Assembly (NCBI RefSeq): GCF_040702995.1
Contig: NZ_CP159992.1
Coordinates: forward strand, 506,501 to 570,500
Source: Paenibacillus sp. AN1007
GTDB lineage: Bacteria > Bacillota > Bacilli > Paenibacillales > Paenibacillaceae
Length of the DNA stretch: 64,000 nucleotides
Direction: 5' to 3'
Below are positions 45,193 to 54,704 of this stretch, piece after piece. Under the pieces are notes generated by a model that saw only the letters and a program-made list of their open reading frames with translations, did no database searches and was not told where the DNA came from. Within the stretch, counting starts at the first letter, position 1, and each line of letters starts with the position of its first letter. Made by a program: the position numbers and the translations under genes.

Positions 45193-46848
45193 ATGGTGAG
45201 AAAAAGACGTGCTTTTATACGGATGGTAACACTGGTCGCGGTCATTGCGATGGGATCAGGCTGTGCTCAGAGTGACACAAAGGAAAATACCCAAGCGGTA
45301 TCATCAGTCAGTAAGATCAACAATGAAATTATCTATGCTTCTGCGAAAGATATCAATGATATGAATCCACATCTGTACACAGGTTCGATGCCTGCGCAAG
45401 GCATGGTGTATGAATCTCTGGTCGAGAACACGGCTGAGGGAATCAAACCATTGCTGGCCGAATCATGGGACATCTCCAAGGACGGCAAAACGTATACCTT
45501 TCATCTGCGCAAAGGGGTGAAGTTCCATGACGGCGAGCCCTTTAACGCCGAAGCGGTCAAACAGAATATCGAAGCGGTTCAGGCCAATGCGGGGAAACAT
45601 GCCTGGATCAAGCTTTCCACGAAACTGAAGGATGTCAATGTGAAGGACGAATACACCGTGGAGTTGGTTCTGTCAGATGCCTATTATCCGGCACTGGTGG
45701 AGTTGTCCATGACCAGGCCGTATGTCTTCATCTCCCCAAAGGATTTCAAAAATGATGGAACCAAGGACGGGGTGAACGGTTTCCATGGGACTGGGCCGTA
45801 CAAGTTGACGGGGCACCAGGTCGAAGAAAATGCCACTTTTGAAGCGAATACGGAATACTGGGGCGGTGTACCTGCCATTCAGAAAATCACAGCCAAAGTG
45901 CTTCCCGCTGGAGAAACGACATATTTGGCACTGCAAAAAGGGGAGATCAACTTTGTCTTCACGGATGACCGCGGGGCAGACAGCATTGACGTAGAAGCGA
46001 TGGATCAGCTGGCTGCATCCGGCGAGTATCAGGTGGTGCGAAGTGATGCGATGAACACGGCGATGATTGTCGCGAATAGCAGCAAGCAAAACAGCCCGGT
46101 TCATGAAAAAGCTGTGCGGGAAGCGTTATGGATCGGTATCGATCGGGAGACGATTAGCAAAGATATTTTCAATGGCACTCAGACGGTAGCGAGTACGTTG
46201 TTTTCATCGAATGTGAACTACGCCAATGTCGATTTGAAGGTTCGAACGTATGATCCGGAAGCAGCCAAACGTCTGCTGGATCAGGCAGGCTGGACTTTGG
46301 CAGAGGGCAAGATCGTACGTGCGAAGAACGGCCAGCCCTTAGCGATGAAGCTTTACTATGACAGCAGCTCGTCCTCACAGAAAATGCAGGCGGAGTTCAT
46401 CCAATATGCGATGAAAGAGATCGGTATGGAACTCGATCTGACAGGCGAAGAGTCCTCTTCCATTGCGAACCGAAGAGCGACCGGGGAATATGACCTGTTG
46501 TTCAACCAGACCTGGGGACTTGCGTATGATCCGCAGAGTACCATCGCCGCGTTTACATCGGATTCAGCATACAAACATACGACAAGTGGCATCGCCGGAG
46601 CGGATGAACTGTATCGGAAAATCGATCAGGTGATGAGCTCAACCAACGATGGCTCAACAACGGCACTTCATGATGGAAAATCGAGAAAAGCACTTTATGC
46701 GGATATTTTAAAAATAGTACATGATGAAGCGGTGTTCGTCCCGCTTACGAACGGGCGTGTCACCGTTGTTGCTCCGAAACGTCTGCAAGACATTACCTTT
46801 AAGCAGACACAGTATGAATTGCCGTTTGAAAAGATGAAATTCGAGTAG
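45193..46848 (+). CDS. cntA: Metal-metallophore-binding lipoprotein CntA
   Basis: 551 residues. Lipobox AMGSGC gives lipidation at Cys23. The SBP_bac_5 fold follows: IYASAKDINDMNPHLYTGSM, MVYESLVENTAEGIKPLLAE, SKDGKTYTFHLRKGVKFHDG and EPFNAEAVKQNIEAV. CntA binds the metal-loaded opine metallophore at the outer face of the membrane and hands it to CntBC. Position after cntKLM and before two permeases and two ATPases gives the assignment. ATG 45193 lies just after AGGGGGAA. A relative at 33837 serves another importer and shares the same blocks. Confidence 0.85.
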   Translation: MVRKRRAFIRMVTLVAVIAMGSGCAQSDTKENTQAVSSVSKINNEIIYASAKDINDMNPHLYTGSMPAQGMVYESLVENTAEGIKPLLAESWDISKDGKTYTFHLRKGVKFHDGEPFNAEAVKQNIEAVQANAGKHAWIKLSTKLKDVNVKDEYTVELVLSDAYYPALVELSMTRPYVFISPKDFKNDGTKDGVNGFHGTGPYKLTGHQVEENATFEANTEYWGGVPAIQKITAKVLPAGETTYLALQKGEINFVFTDDRGADSIDVEAMDQLAASGEYQVVRSDAMNTAMIVANSSKQNSPVHEKAVREALWIGIDRETISKDIFNGTQTVASTLFSSNVNYANVDLKVRTYDPEAAKRLLDQAGWTLAEGKIVRAKNGQPLAMKLYYDSSSSSQKMQAEFIQYAMKEIGMELDLTGEESSSIANRRATGEYDLLFNQTWGLAYDPQSTIAAFTSDSAYKHTTSGIAGADELYRKIDQVMSSTNDGSTTALHDGKSRKALYADILKIVHDEAVFVPLTNGRVTVVAPKRLQDITFKQTQYELPFEKMKFE

Positions 46849-46861
46849 AGGGGATAGGGCT

Positions 46862-47794
46862 ATGGGAAGTTATATCGCAAAACGTCTGCTGCTGACCATC
46901 CCTTTGCTGATCGTTATTTCGTTAATTACTTTTCTACTAATCAATCTCTCCCCACTCGACCCGGCCGTCGTTGTACTACAGGCTCAGGATGTACCGCAGA
47001 TTACGGACGAACTGATCGCTCAAACGAATGAAGCGCTCGGTTTTAACCAACCTTTCCTTGTTCGTTATATGGACTGGATGGGAGCTGTTGTGCAGTTTGA
47101 TTTCGGATATTCTTTCGTGTCCGGGGAGTCGGTGTGGTCTTTGATCGGGCCGGCGTTACTGAATACATTAAAGCTTACACTTGTATCCTCGGTCTTCATC
47201 ATTCTTTTATCCATAGGGCTTGGTGTTCTCTGTGCCCTGAAAGAAGGGAAGATGCTGGATCAATCCGTCAGAGGTATTTCCTTTTTTCTGACAGCGATGC
47301 CGTCTTATTGGCTTGCGGCCATCCTGATCTGGTATTTTTCGGTGAAACTAGACCTGCTGCCGACCAGCGGCATGGACTCTTATCGCAGCTACATTTTACC
47401 TGTGCTGGTGATCACGGTCAGTTATACGGGCATTTATTTCCGGACAGTACGGAGTGCGATGCTGAGCAATATGAATGAAGATTATGTACTTTATGCCCGC
47501 GCAAGCGGCCTCAGCGAGCGGAAGGTCATGCTGCACATTCTGCGTAACTCCTTGCAAGTCGCGGTGTCCATCTTCTGCATGGCGATTCCGATTGTACTGG
47601 GCAGCACCGTTGTTATTGAAAATGTATTTGCATGGCCGGGGCTTGGCCGCCTGAGTGTAAAGTCGATTCTGAGCCGGGATTTTCCGATCATTCAGGCGTA
47701 TGTGCTTATTTTGGCGGTAACGTTCGTGTTATTTAACATGCTTTCGGATATGATCAATGCTGCGCTGAATCCTCGTTTAAGAAAGGAAATCTGA
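46862..47794 (+). CDS. cntB: ABC transporter permease CntB
   Basis: 310 residues. The family-5 B-permease pattern is seen: SYIAKRLLLTIPLLIVISLI at the start, then NEALGFNQPFLVRYMDWMGA near 58, LNTLKLTLVSSVFIILLSIG near 98, LLPTSGMD near 166 and the EAA loop LYARASGLSERKVMLHILRN near 207. It forms the membrane channel for metallophore import with CntC. GAGGGGATAGGGCT precedes the ATG, 13 bp after cntA. The stop shares bases with the cntC start (TGATG), so translation is coupled. Confidence 0.85.
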   Translation: MGSYIAKRLLLTIPLLIVISLITFLLINLSPLDPAVVVLQAQDVPQITDELIAQTNEALGFNQPFLVRYMDWMGAVVQFDFGYSFVSGESVWSLIGPALLNTLKLTLVSSVFIILLSIGLGVLCALKEGKMLDQSVRGISFFLTAMPSYWLAAILIWYFSVKLDLLPTSGMDSYRSYILPVLVITVSYTGIYFRTVRSAMLSNMNEDYVLYARASGLSERKVMLHILRNSLQVAVSIFCMAIPIVLGSTVVIENVFAWPGLGRLSVKSILSRDFPIIQAYVLILAVTFVLFNMLSDMINAALNPRLRKEI

Positions 47795-48690
47795 TGCGAC
47801 TATTCAAAACTCTGAGCCGTGACAAGCTTGCGCTGACCTCTCTTGCCGTCATTATTGTGACCATTGTTCTGGGCATCTGTGCGCCCCTTATTGCACCTCA
47901 TGACCCTGGAGCCGTCAACATGAAACTACGGTATGCCTCACCTTCCTGGCCCTATCTGTTAGGCAATGATCACCTTGGCCGATGTGTCTTATCCAGACTG
48001 ATTTACGGTATCCGTCCAAGTGTGTTATGGGTACTATTCGCACTTGGTTTCTCCGTATTGATTGGTGCGGCAGCAGGATTTGTCGCAGGGTATTTCAAAG
48101 GTAAAGTGGATGCGTGGTTGATGCGAATCTGTGACATTATGCTTTCTTTTCCCGGATATGTGATGACCTTGGCGGTGGTTGGTATTTTGGGGGCGGGCCT
48201 TGAAAATATTCTGATCGCATTTGTCTGCATGAAATGGGCCTGGTTTGCTCGTGTCATTCGCACATCCGTGATGCAGTTCTCGGACATGGATTATGTAAAA
48301 TTCGCCAAAGCTTCGGGCATACCCAGTTGGACGATTATTACACGTCACATCATTCCGGTAACCTTTGCCGATATCGCCGTAATCTCCAGTGGTGCGATGT
48401 GTTCCATGATGCTGCAGGTGTCGGGACTATCTTTTCTGGGACTGGGCATTCAGGCGCCCCATGCAGAGTGGGGCATGATGCTGAATGAGGCGAGAGAAGT
48501 CATGTTCTCCAGACCTGAATTGATGCTTGCACCGGGACTTGCGATCGTTGTGGTGGTGTCGGCTTTTAATTTTTTATCGGATGCACTACAGATTGCTCTA
48601 GACCCGAAATTAATGACCTCTCCAGGCAAGCCGGATAAATCTCGTGAAAGAGAGGTGAGAAAGGCAGCCTATGAATATAGTCGAGGTTGA
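47794..48690 (+). CDS. cntC: ABC transporter permease CntC
   Basis: 298 residues. Family-5 C-permease: first helix LTSLAVIIVTIVLGICAPLI near 13, APHDPGAVNMKLRYASP, LLGNDHLGRCVLSRLIYGIR near 56, VGILGAGLENILIAFVCMKW near 130, and the EAA-like loop AKASGIPSWTIITRHIIPVT near 171. The C-terminus is long and basic (PGKPDKSREREVRKAAYEYS) and overlaps the cntD start by 20 bp. Partner of CntB in import of the metallophore complex. Confidence 0.85.
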   Translation: MRLFKTLSRDKLALTSLAVIIVTIVLGICAPLIAPHDPGAVNMKLRYASPSWPYLLGNDHLGRCVLSRLIYGIRPSVLWVLFALGFSVLIGAAAGFVAGYFKGKVDAWLMRICDIMLSFPGYVMTLAVVGILGAGLENILIAFVCMKWAWFARVIRTSVMQFSDMDYVKFAKASGIPSWTIITRHIIPVTFADIAVISSGAMCSMMLQVSGLSFLGLGIQAPHAEWGMMLNEAREVMFSRPELMLAPGLAIVVVVSAFNFLSDALQIALDPKLMTSPGKPDKSREREVRKAAYEYSRG

Positions 48691-49480
48691 GCATCTGAAA
48701 GTGTGGGATACCCGTACAGACCAGGCCATCATTCATGACAGTTCATTTACGGTGCGGCAGGGGAGCTGCATGGCGATTGTCGGGGAGAGCGGCAGCGGCA
48801 AATCGATCACATGCAGAGCGCTGATGCGGCTGAATAAGCCCAATATGCGCCAATCGGGAAAGATGCTGATTCAGGGCACAGACCTGAATCAGCTCTCCGA
48901 AAAGGAGATGCGGCGTCGAAGAGGCAAGCAGCTGTGTATGATTTTGCAGCATGGCATGAGTGCATTTGATCCATCCTGTGTGATCGGTGTACATATCCGG
49001 GAGACATTGCAGACGCATTACCGTTGGAACATCCGTGAGCTGGAGCGGAGAATGCGGCTCGCAATGGAGAGTGTTATGCTCCGAAATCCAATGGACATCC
49101 TGAACAAATATCCCCATCAGTTGTCTGGCGGCATGCTGCAGCGAATCATGATTGCACTCGCTCTTGTGCTCGAACCGGATCTGATTATTGCGGATGAGCC
49201 AACCACGGCGCTGGACACGATCTCCCAGTACGAAGTGCTGGAGCAGCTGATTCAGCTGCAGGAACGTATGGGCTGCTCCATGATCTTTATCTCCCATGAT
49301 CTCGGCGTTGTACAGAAGATCGCAGATGATGTGATGGTCATGAAAGACGGCAAGATTGTGGAGCAGGGCAGCATGCAGTCTGTTTTGCAGGAGCCTACAC
49401 ATGCGTATACCCGTTATCTCGTATCCACCCGGCTGGAGCTGAGCAATCATTTCAACGCATTAATGCAGGAGGGATCATAG
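48671..49480 (+). CDS. cntD: ABC transporter ATP-binding protein CntD
   Basis: 269 residues. Walker A VGESGSGKSITCRALM near 37, Q-loop LCMILQHGMSAFDP near 92, signature LSGGMLQRIMIALAL near 154, Walker B DLIIADEPTTALD near 173, H-loop ISHDLGVV near 207. This is the DppD/NikD-type ATPase. It powers CntBC together with CntF, whose start follows the stop by zero bases. The gene overlaps cntC by 20 bp, which shows tight co-expression. Confidence 0.85.
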   Translation: MNIVEVEHLKVWDTRTDQAIIHDSSFTVRQGSCMAIVGESGSGKSITCRALMRLNKPNMRQSGKMLIQGTDLNQLSEKEMRRRRGKQLCMILQHGMSAFDPSCVIGVHIRETLQTHYRWNIRELERRMRLAMESVMLRNPMDILNKYPHQLSGGMLQRIMIALALVLEPDLIIADEPTTALDTISQYEVLEQLIQLQERMGCSMIFISHDLGVVQKIADDVMVMKDGKIVEQGSMQSVLQEPTHAYTRYLVSTRLELSNHFNALMQEGS

Positions 49481-50290
49481 ATGCTAACGGTAGAGCAGGT
49501 TGAGAAATCATATGTCCAAGGTGGTCTGTTCTCGAAGCATCGGCAGCAGGTGTTGAAAAAAGTGACCCTGGAATGTCGGCGTAGCGAATGCCTCGGCATT
49601 ATTGGCGAAAGCGGCAGCGGCAAATCCACACTGGGTCGGTTGATGCTGGGACTGGAAAGCCCGGATCGCGGCGCCATTCGGCTGGGGGGAAAAGATGTGA
49701 AAGATCGGCGCGTGCGGATGGGCCGCATCAGCGCAGTTTTTCAAAACTATACCTCTTCGATCAATCCGTTTCTTACGGTACAGGATGCGATTATGGAGCC
49801 AATGAAGGCACTCCAAAAGTCAGGAAAAGGACAGCCGATTCATGCAAAAGTAGATATATTGCTTGCCCAAGTTGGACTGGACTCATCATACCGGCTTAAG
49901 TATCCGCATGAGCTGTCCGGCGGGGAAGCACAGCGAGTCTGCATTGCGAGAGCAGTGTCGACAGAGCCGCAGTATCTTGTGCTGGACGAAGCTGTCAGCT
50001 CGCTGGACGTATCGGTTCAGATTCAGGTTTTGCAATTGCTTAAATCGTTGAAGGGCTTGTACAAGATGAGTTATGTCTTCATTACGCACGACATTCAGGC
50101 GGCAGCCTATATCTGCGACAGGGTTGTTTTTTTCAGAGAAGGCCAGATTGAAGAAACGGTTTCGGTTGATCAGTTAAGGCATGTGCAGTCCGACTATGCT
50201 CAACAATTGTTGAGCCATCTCATTTCATTTCAGCGTGGAGAAGTGGGGGAACAGCCTATGTATGCAGCACAGGAAAGCGTCTTGAGTTAA
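49481..50290 (+). CDS. cntF: ABC transporter ATP-binding protein CntF
   Basis: 269 residues. Walker A IGESGSGKSTLGRLML near 39, Q-loop SAVFQNYTSSINP near 84, signature LSGGEAQRVCIARAV near 145, Walker B YLVLDEAVSSLDVSVQ near 165 and H-loop THDIQAAAYICD near 199. It is the DppF/NikE-like partner of CntD. ATG directly follows the cntD stop, and the ribosome site (GGAGG) lies inside the end of cntD. A 91-bp gap leads to cntE. Confidence 0.85.
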   Translation: MLTVEQVEKSYVQGGLFSKHRQQVLKKVTLECRRSECLGIIGESGSGKSTLGRLMLGLESPDRGAIRLGGKDVKDRRVRMGRISAVFQNYTSSINPFLTVQDAIMEPMKALQKSGKGQPIHAKVDILLAQVGLDSSYRLKYPHELSGGEAQRVCIARAVSTEPQYLVLDEAVSSLDVSVQIQVLQLLKSLKGLYKMSYVFITHDIQAAAYICDRVVFFREGQIEETVSVDQLRHVQSDYAQQLLSHLISFQRGEVGEQPMYAAQESVLS

Positions 50291-50381
50291 GGGAAAAGGA
50301 AGTGTTCCCAGTGGAAGCGGGAAGAATCGCCTACGCGTGTAAGTTGGGAGAGCATTATAAGTGAAAGGGGGAATATCCGTT

Positions 50382-51581
50382 GTGAGCGGGGCAATGTCAT
50401 GGCCTTTTTTGCGTTTGTACATTTTGGTGCTGCTCTACTTCAGTGCCAATGCCATTCTGAATGTGATTATTCCATTGCAGGGGGCATTCCTCGGTGCGAG
50501 TAGTACGACGATCGGGCTGATTATGGGTGCGTATATGTTTACAACGATGTTTTTCAGACCGTGGGCAGGTAAAATCATTCAAAAGCACGGGCCGATCAAA
50601 GTGTTACGAATTATTCTGATTATCAATGGGTTTGCGCTGATTCTCTACACGTTTACAGGGCTTGGCGGTTATCTGATTGCCCGTATTTTGCAAGGGGTAT
50701 CGACGGCCTTTTTTTCCATGGCGCTGCAGATGGGCATCATTGATGCACTACCGGAGAAAGACCGTTCTCAGGGCATTTCCTATTATTCGTTGTTCAGCTA
50801 CATTCCGGGCATTGTTGGCCCGGTGCTGGCTTTAGCCGTCTGGCAGACCGGAGGCATGGATTATTTTACAGTGGTGCTGATCGGGATCGCGGTCTGTACG
50901 GGTGTATTCGGATATACTGCCAGGATGGAACAAAATAAGGAAGAACCGAAGCCTGCTGCAGATGCATCTGGGCTGAACGTGAGTATGTGGGAATCCTTCG
51001 GACAGCTGGTGAAAAATCCATTGTTATTCCGCTGTAGTGTGCTGATGCTGAGTGCATCGGTTGTATTTGGCGCGGTTACTACCTTTATTCCGCTGTATGC
51101 GAGTCAGATTCCAAGCGGCAATGCTGGCGTATATCTGATGCTGCAGGCGGGTACAGTGGTGCTGGCGCGAATCGGACTCCGCAAACGCATTCCTTCGGAC
51201 GGAAAGTGGCATTCACCGTTTATCATGACCACGATGCTGTTGCTGGCGGTTGCGGCACAGTGTGTGAGCTTTTCCGTTACCGGAGGCATGATATTCTTTT
51301 ATTTGGGTGCTGTTCTGATGGGGATTGCTCAAGCTATTTTATATCCAACGCTCACGACGTATCTGTCCTTTGTTTTGCCTCAATTGAACCGCAATGTACT
51401 CATGGGTTTATTTATTGCGACAGCCGATTTGGGCATTTCGCTCGGCGGTGTGGTCATGGGGCCGATCGCTGACATGTCTTCCTATTCATTTATGTACATG
51501 ATCTGTGCTATTCTAGGAGCGGTGATGATCGTTTTTGCCTATGAACGGCGTAAAGCGACTACCGGAACCTCAATGAACTGA
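50382..51581 (+). CDS. cntE: MFS metallophore exporter CntE
   Basis: 399 residues, about 12 membrane helices. It begins SGAMSWPFLRLYILVLLYFS, nearly the pattern of staphylococcal CntE, followed by FSANAILNVIIPLQG, TIGLIMGAYMFTTMFFRPWA, GKIIQKHGPIKVLRIILIIN and LQGVSTAFFSMALQMGIIDA. It exports the freshly made metallophore so that it can bind zinc or other metals outside. I chose GTG 50382, 10 nt after AAAGGGGG; GTG 50361 and ATG 50394 are alternatives. A second related MFS gene follows. Confidence 0.85.
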   Translation: MSGAMSWPFLRLYILVLLYFSANAILNVIIPLQGAFLGASSTTIGLIMGAYMFTTMFFRPWAGKIIQKHGPIKVLRIILIINGFALILYTFTGLGGYLIARILQGVSTAFFSMALQMGIIDALPEKDRSQGISYYSLFSYIPGIVGPVLALAVWQTGGMDYFTVVLIGIAVCTGVFGYTARMEQNKEEPKPAADASGLNVSMWESFGQLVKNPLLFRCSVLMLSASVVFGAVTTFIPLYASQIPSGNAGVYLMLQAGTVVLARIGLRKRIPSDGKWHSPFIMTTMLLLAVAAQCVSFSVTGGMIFFYLGAVLMGIAQAILYPTLTTYLSFVLPQLNRNVLMGLFIATADLGISLGGVVMGPIADMSSYSFMYMICAILGAVMIVFAYERRKATTGTSMN

Positions 51582-51627
51582 CGCCCAGGGAACGTGGGTA
51601 CGTGTTAGAGAAAGCAGGTATGAACTA

Positions 51628-52860
51628 TTGAAATCTTCTGTAACAACAACATCCAGTGGGAAATTAAATCCGGTATCGTTTTCCTTTATCGGGTTTTACA
51701 TACTGGCTTTTTTATTTTTTGCGGCGAATGCGGCGTTGACGATTATTTTGCCTTTACGCAGTGAAGCGGCCGGGTTAAATCAGGCTGAAATTGGACTGAT
51801 GATGGGCAGTTACATGTTCACCTGTATGCTGCTGCGGCCATTTGCCGCTCAGATGCTGGGCAAGCATGGACCGCTCCGGGTTATGCGATGGCTGCTGATG
51901 CTGCATGCCGGGACGCTGTTTCTGTTTATCGTGTCCGGGGTGGAAACGTATCTGTGGCTGCGGGCACTGCAGGGCGTGGCGACCGCATTTTTCTCGATGA
52001 CGATGCAGGCGGGCATCGTGGAGAGACTGGAGGATAATGATCGTGCGCAAGGGCTGGCGATGTACACTCTGTTTACGATGGTGCCTTCGCTAGTCATCCC
52101 GATTCTGGCGGTTCAAATCTGGCAGAATGCCAGTGAGCTGGCGTTTACGCTGCTGATGATTGGACTGGCTGCACTCCCTTTGCTGCTCGGGTATAAGGTG
52201 GATTTGCCGCAGAGCACGGTGCAGAACAAAACGTATACGCTGGGGGATATGCTGCGCTCGTTCAGCGGCATCTGGCGCAGTACACCACTGCTCGTCAGCA
52301 GTGTGGTTATGCTGTTTGCCTCCTGTGTTTTCGGAGCGACAGCGACGTTTCTTCCGCTCTATATGGTATCGACAGGTGCAGCGAGTGCGGGTATCTTTTT
52401 GACAATTCAGGGTCTGGTCGTGATCCTGTGCCGATTTATTTTGCGTAAAAAAATTCCTTCGGACGGCAGCTGGAATACGCGGCTTATGGCAGGTCTGATG
52501 CTCTCGGCAGCGGTGGGGACACAACTGCTCAGCCTGATAGATATACTTGGGTCATTTGTTTATATATCTGCGGTATTTAGCGGGTTTGCGCTGGCGCTGC
52601 TGTATCCGACCCTCACCACGTATTTGTCCTTTGTGCTGCCTGCGGATTCGAGATACGTGCTTATGGGCATATTTATGTCCTCGTATGATCTCGGTTTTTC
52701 GCTGGGCGGGCTGGCGATGGGCGTTGTAGTGCAGATCAGCTCTTATTCCGTGATGTTTACCGTTTGTACGCTGCTCTCTGCTGCCGCATTGATTGTCGTG
52801 GTGTTTTTCAGACAGCGGATGGAAGCCGGGAATCAGTCCAATGCTGTGCCGATGAATTAA
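51628..52860 (+). CDS. Second MFS transporter of the cnt locus (CntE paralog)
   Basis: 410 residues, about 12 helices. It shares ordered blocks with CntE: FYILAFLFFAANAALTIILP, AEIGLMMGSYMFTCMLLRPF, GKHGPLRVMRW, LRALQGVATAFFSMTMQAGI and the LYPTLTTYLSFVLP segment near 325. It is therefore a paralog from tandem duplication, but much diverged. It may export a second product, widen efflux, or act with CntE. The start is TTG 51628 with only a weak GCAGG site, so the true start may differ. The operon terminator follows at 52868. Confidence 0.8.
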   Translation: MKSSVTTTSSGKLNPVSFSFIGFYILAFLFFAANAALTIILPLRSEAAGLNQAEIGLMMGSYMFTCMLLRPFAAQMLGKHGPLRVMRWLLMLHAGTLFLFIVSGVETYLWLRALQGVATAFFSMTMQAGIVERLEDNDRAQGLAMYTLFTMVPSLVIPILAVQIWQNASELAFTLLMIGLAALPLLLGYKVDLPQSTVQNKTYTLGDMLRSFSGIWRSTPLLVSSVVMLFASCVFGATATFLPLYMVSTGAASAGIFLTIQGLVVILCRFILRKKIPSDGSWNTRLMAGLMLSAAVGTQLLSLIDILGSFVYISAVFSGFALALLYPTLTTYLSFVLPADSRYVLMGIFMSSYDLGFSLGGLAMGVVVQISSYSVMFTVCTLLSAAALIVVVFFRQRMEAGNQSNAVPMN

Positions 52861-52867
52861 TTTAGAT

Positions 52868-52935
52868 AAAGCTTATGAATTTCTCTGCAAAGCGCATACG
52901 ACCTATGCGATGTGGGGCAATCATAAGCTTTTTTT
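52868..52935 (+). terminator. Terminator of the cnt operon
   Basis: AAAGCTTATGA (52868-52878) pairs with TCATAAGCTTT (52921-52931); an inner CGCATA/TATGCG stem sits in the loop, and T residues follow to 52935. Confidence 0.8.
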
Positions 52936-52967
52936 CACTATTTTTGGTTAGGAGTACGAAAAAAGAT

Positions 52968-53027
52968 TTGACAACGGCGGCAGTCAGGATTATAGTCATT
53001 GTTGTTAATCGTAATAATTACTATTAA
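52968..53027 (+). promoter_or_regulatory. Promoter and Zur-type operator of the cobW-rpsN operon
   Basis: TTGACA (52968-52973), 17-bp spacer, TATAGT (52991-52996), then the palindrome at 53005-53027 with halves TTAATCGTAAT and ATTACTATTAA around an A. The half-sites are identical to those of the cnt operator, and the placement just after the -10 is the same. The ribosome site AAGGAG is at 53063-53068. Confidence 0.85.
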
Positions 53028-53078
53028 AGAGATGATCCACCGATCAAGGTGAACCGTACCTATAAGGAGTAGATCTAT

Positions 53079-54276
53079 ATGACACAAAAGCAAATACCGG
53101 TGACCGTTCTCAGCGGTTACCTTGGATCAGGCAAAACAACGGTTCTGAATCATGTGCTGCACAATCGGCAGGGGCTGAAAGTTGCTGTGATCGTGAACGA
53201 CATGAGTGAGGTCAACATGGATGCGGCGATGGTGAAGGGAGGGGCCATACTTTCTCGTACCGAAGAGAAACTGGTGGAAATGTCTAACGGCTGCATATGC
53301 TGCACCCTTCGTGATGATCTGATGCAGGAGATCGAAAAGCTGGTGAACGAAGGCAAGTATGACTACATCCTGATTGAGTCCACAGGCATCAGCGAACCTG
53401 TTCCGGTGGCACAGACATTTACATATGCCGATGAAGAGACAGGCATCGATCTGACACGACTGGCAAAGCTGGATTGTCTCGTGACTGTCGTTGATGCTAA
53501 CCGTTTCTGGCATGACTATGCTTCGGGACAAAGCTTGCTGGATCGGAATCAGGCGACCGGGGAAGACGATACCCGTGACATAGTGGATTTGCTCATCGAT
53601 CAGATCGAAACCTGTGATGTGCTGCTGCTGAACAAGTGTGACCTTGTGGAAGAAGCAGAGCTTCACAAACTGGAGGGTATTATCCGCAAGCTCGCAGCCG
53701 AGTGCCAAAATCATTCGTACGGTGAACGGACAGGTGAACCCGGTGGAGATTTTGAATACGGGACGGTTTGATTTTGAGAAAGTAAGCATGTCGGCGGGGT
53801 GGATTCAGGAGTTGGAAAAAGAGTCCCACACGCCAGAGACCGAAGAATACGGTATCGGATCATTCGTTTACCGCCGTAGGAAGCCGTTTCATCCTTCCCG
53901 TCTGGCTGAATTCATGAGCTATTGGCCAGAAGAAGTCGTACGTGCCAAAGGGCTGGTATGGCTTGCCGCTGAAGGAGATGTGGCTGCCAGTCTGAGTCAG
54001 GCGGGGCCGTCCATCCAGTTCGGGCCTGCCGGGCATTGGGTTGCCGCGCTGCCGGAAGCGGACAAGCAAGAGATTTTGCGAACGGAGCCGGATGTGCTTG
54101 CAAAATGGGATGCCGAGTGGGGCGATCGCCAAACGGAACTGGTCATGATCGGCATTGATATGGAGCGTTCCATCATTGAAGATGAACTGGATCAATGTCT
54201 GCTCAGCGATGAAGAGATGCTGGCGGATTGGGGGCATTTTGAAAATCCGTTACCCTGGCCTGTCAAGGCTGTGTAA
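53079..54276 (+). pseudogene. CobW/COG0523 family metal-chaperone GTPase, frameshifted
   Basis: One gene of about 398 codons split by a single-base excess. The first part has Walker A GYLGSGKTTVLNHVL near 13, the CXCC-type metal motif NGCICCTLRDDLM near 71, ESTGISEP near 100 and NKCD near 186. After residue 205 the frame must shift: an extra G at about 53694 (in AAGCTCGCAGCC) breaks it, and the next frame continues QPSAKIIRTVNGQVNPVEIL and the C-terminal domain to 54276. Read as is, the GTPase half would end at 53771 with 25 foreign residues. Under Zur control such proteins are zinc chaperones (YciC/ZigA-like). A real mutation and an assembly error are both possible. Confidence 0.8.
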
Positions 54277-54396
54277 AAGAGGTATGAGAACATAAGCGAT
54301 ATCAGGATGGATGCAGGCAGTTTTAGGCAGTTAGGGAGCAGGTCTGGTTTTATCAATCTTTATACAAAATTCAAATCGGACAAGGAGCTGTTGAAG

Positions 54397-54666
54397 ATGG
54401 CTAAAAAATCAAAGGTCGTGCGTGAGAAACAACGGCAGGAAATCGTAGCGAAGTATGCGGATCTACGCCGGGAACTGAAGGAAAAAGGTGATTATGAGGC
54501 GCTGCAAAAGCTGCCCCGTAACGCTTCACCAACGCGATTAAAAAGTCGTTGCGAGATCACGGGTCGTCCGCGTGGATATCTGCGCAAATTCAAAGTTTCC
54601 CGGATCAAATTCCGTGAACTGGCTCATCAAGGTCAGATTCCGGGAGTTACCAAGTCCAGCTGGTAA
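54397..54666 (+). CDS. rpsN: 30S ribosomal protein S14, zinc-independent form
   Basis: 89 residues, starting [20 protein letters not shown] and ending [20 protein letters not shown]. It has only one Cys (in [16 protein letters not shown]), so the CxxC...CxxC zinc site of the 61-residue form is missing. Such C-minus paralogs replace the zinc form when zinc is scarce, and are typical Zur targets. ATG 54397 follows AAGGAG at 9 nt; the frame open to 54307 has no site. It follows the cobW gene by 120 bp and is probably transcribed from the same Zur-controlled promoter. Confidence 0.9.
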   Translation: MAKKSKVVREKQRQEIVAKYADLRRELKEKGDYEALQKLPRNASPTRLKSRCEITGRPRGYLRKFKVSRIKFRELAHQGQIPGVTKSSW

Positions 54667-54704
54667 GTATGATAAGCGGAGTTCTTGATAAGGAGGTCTC
54701 TCCC

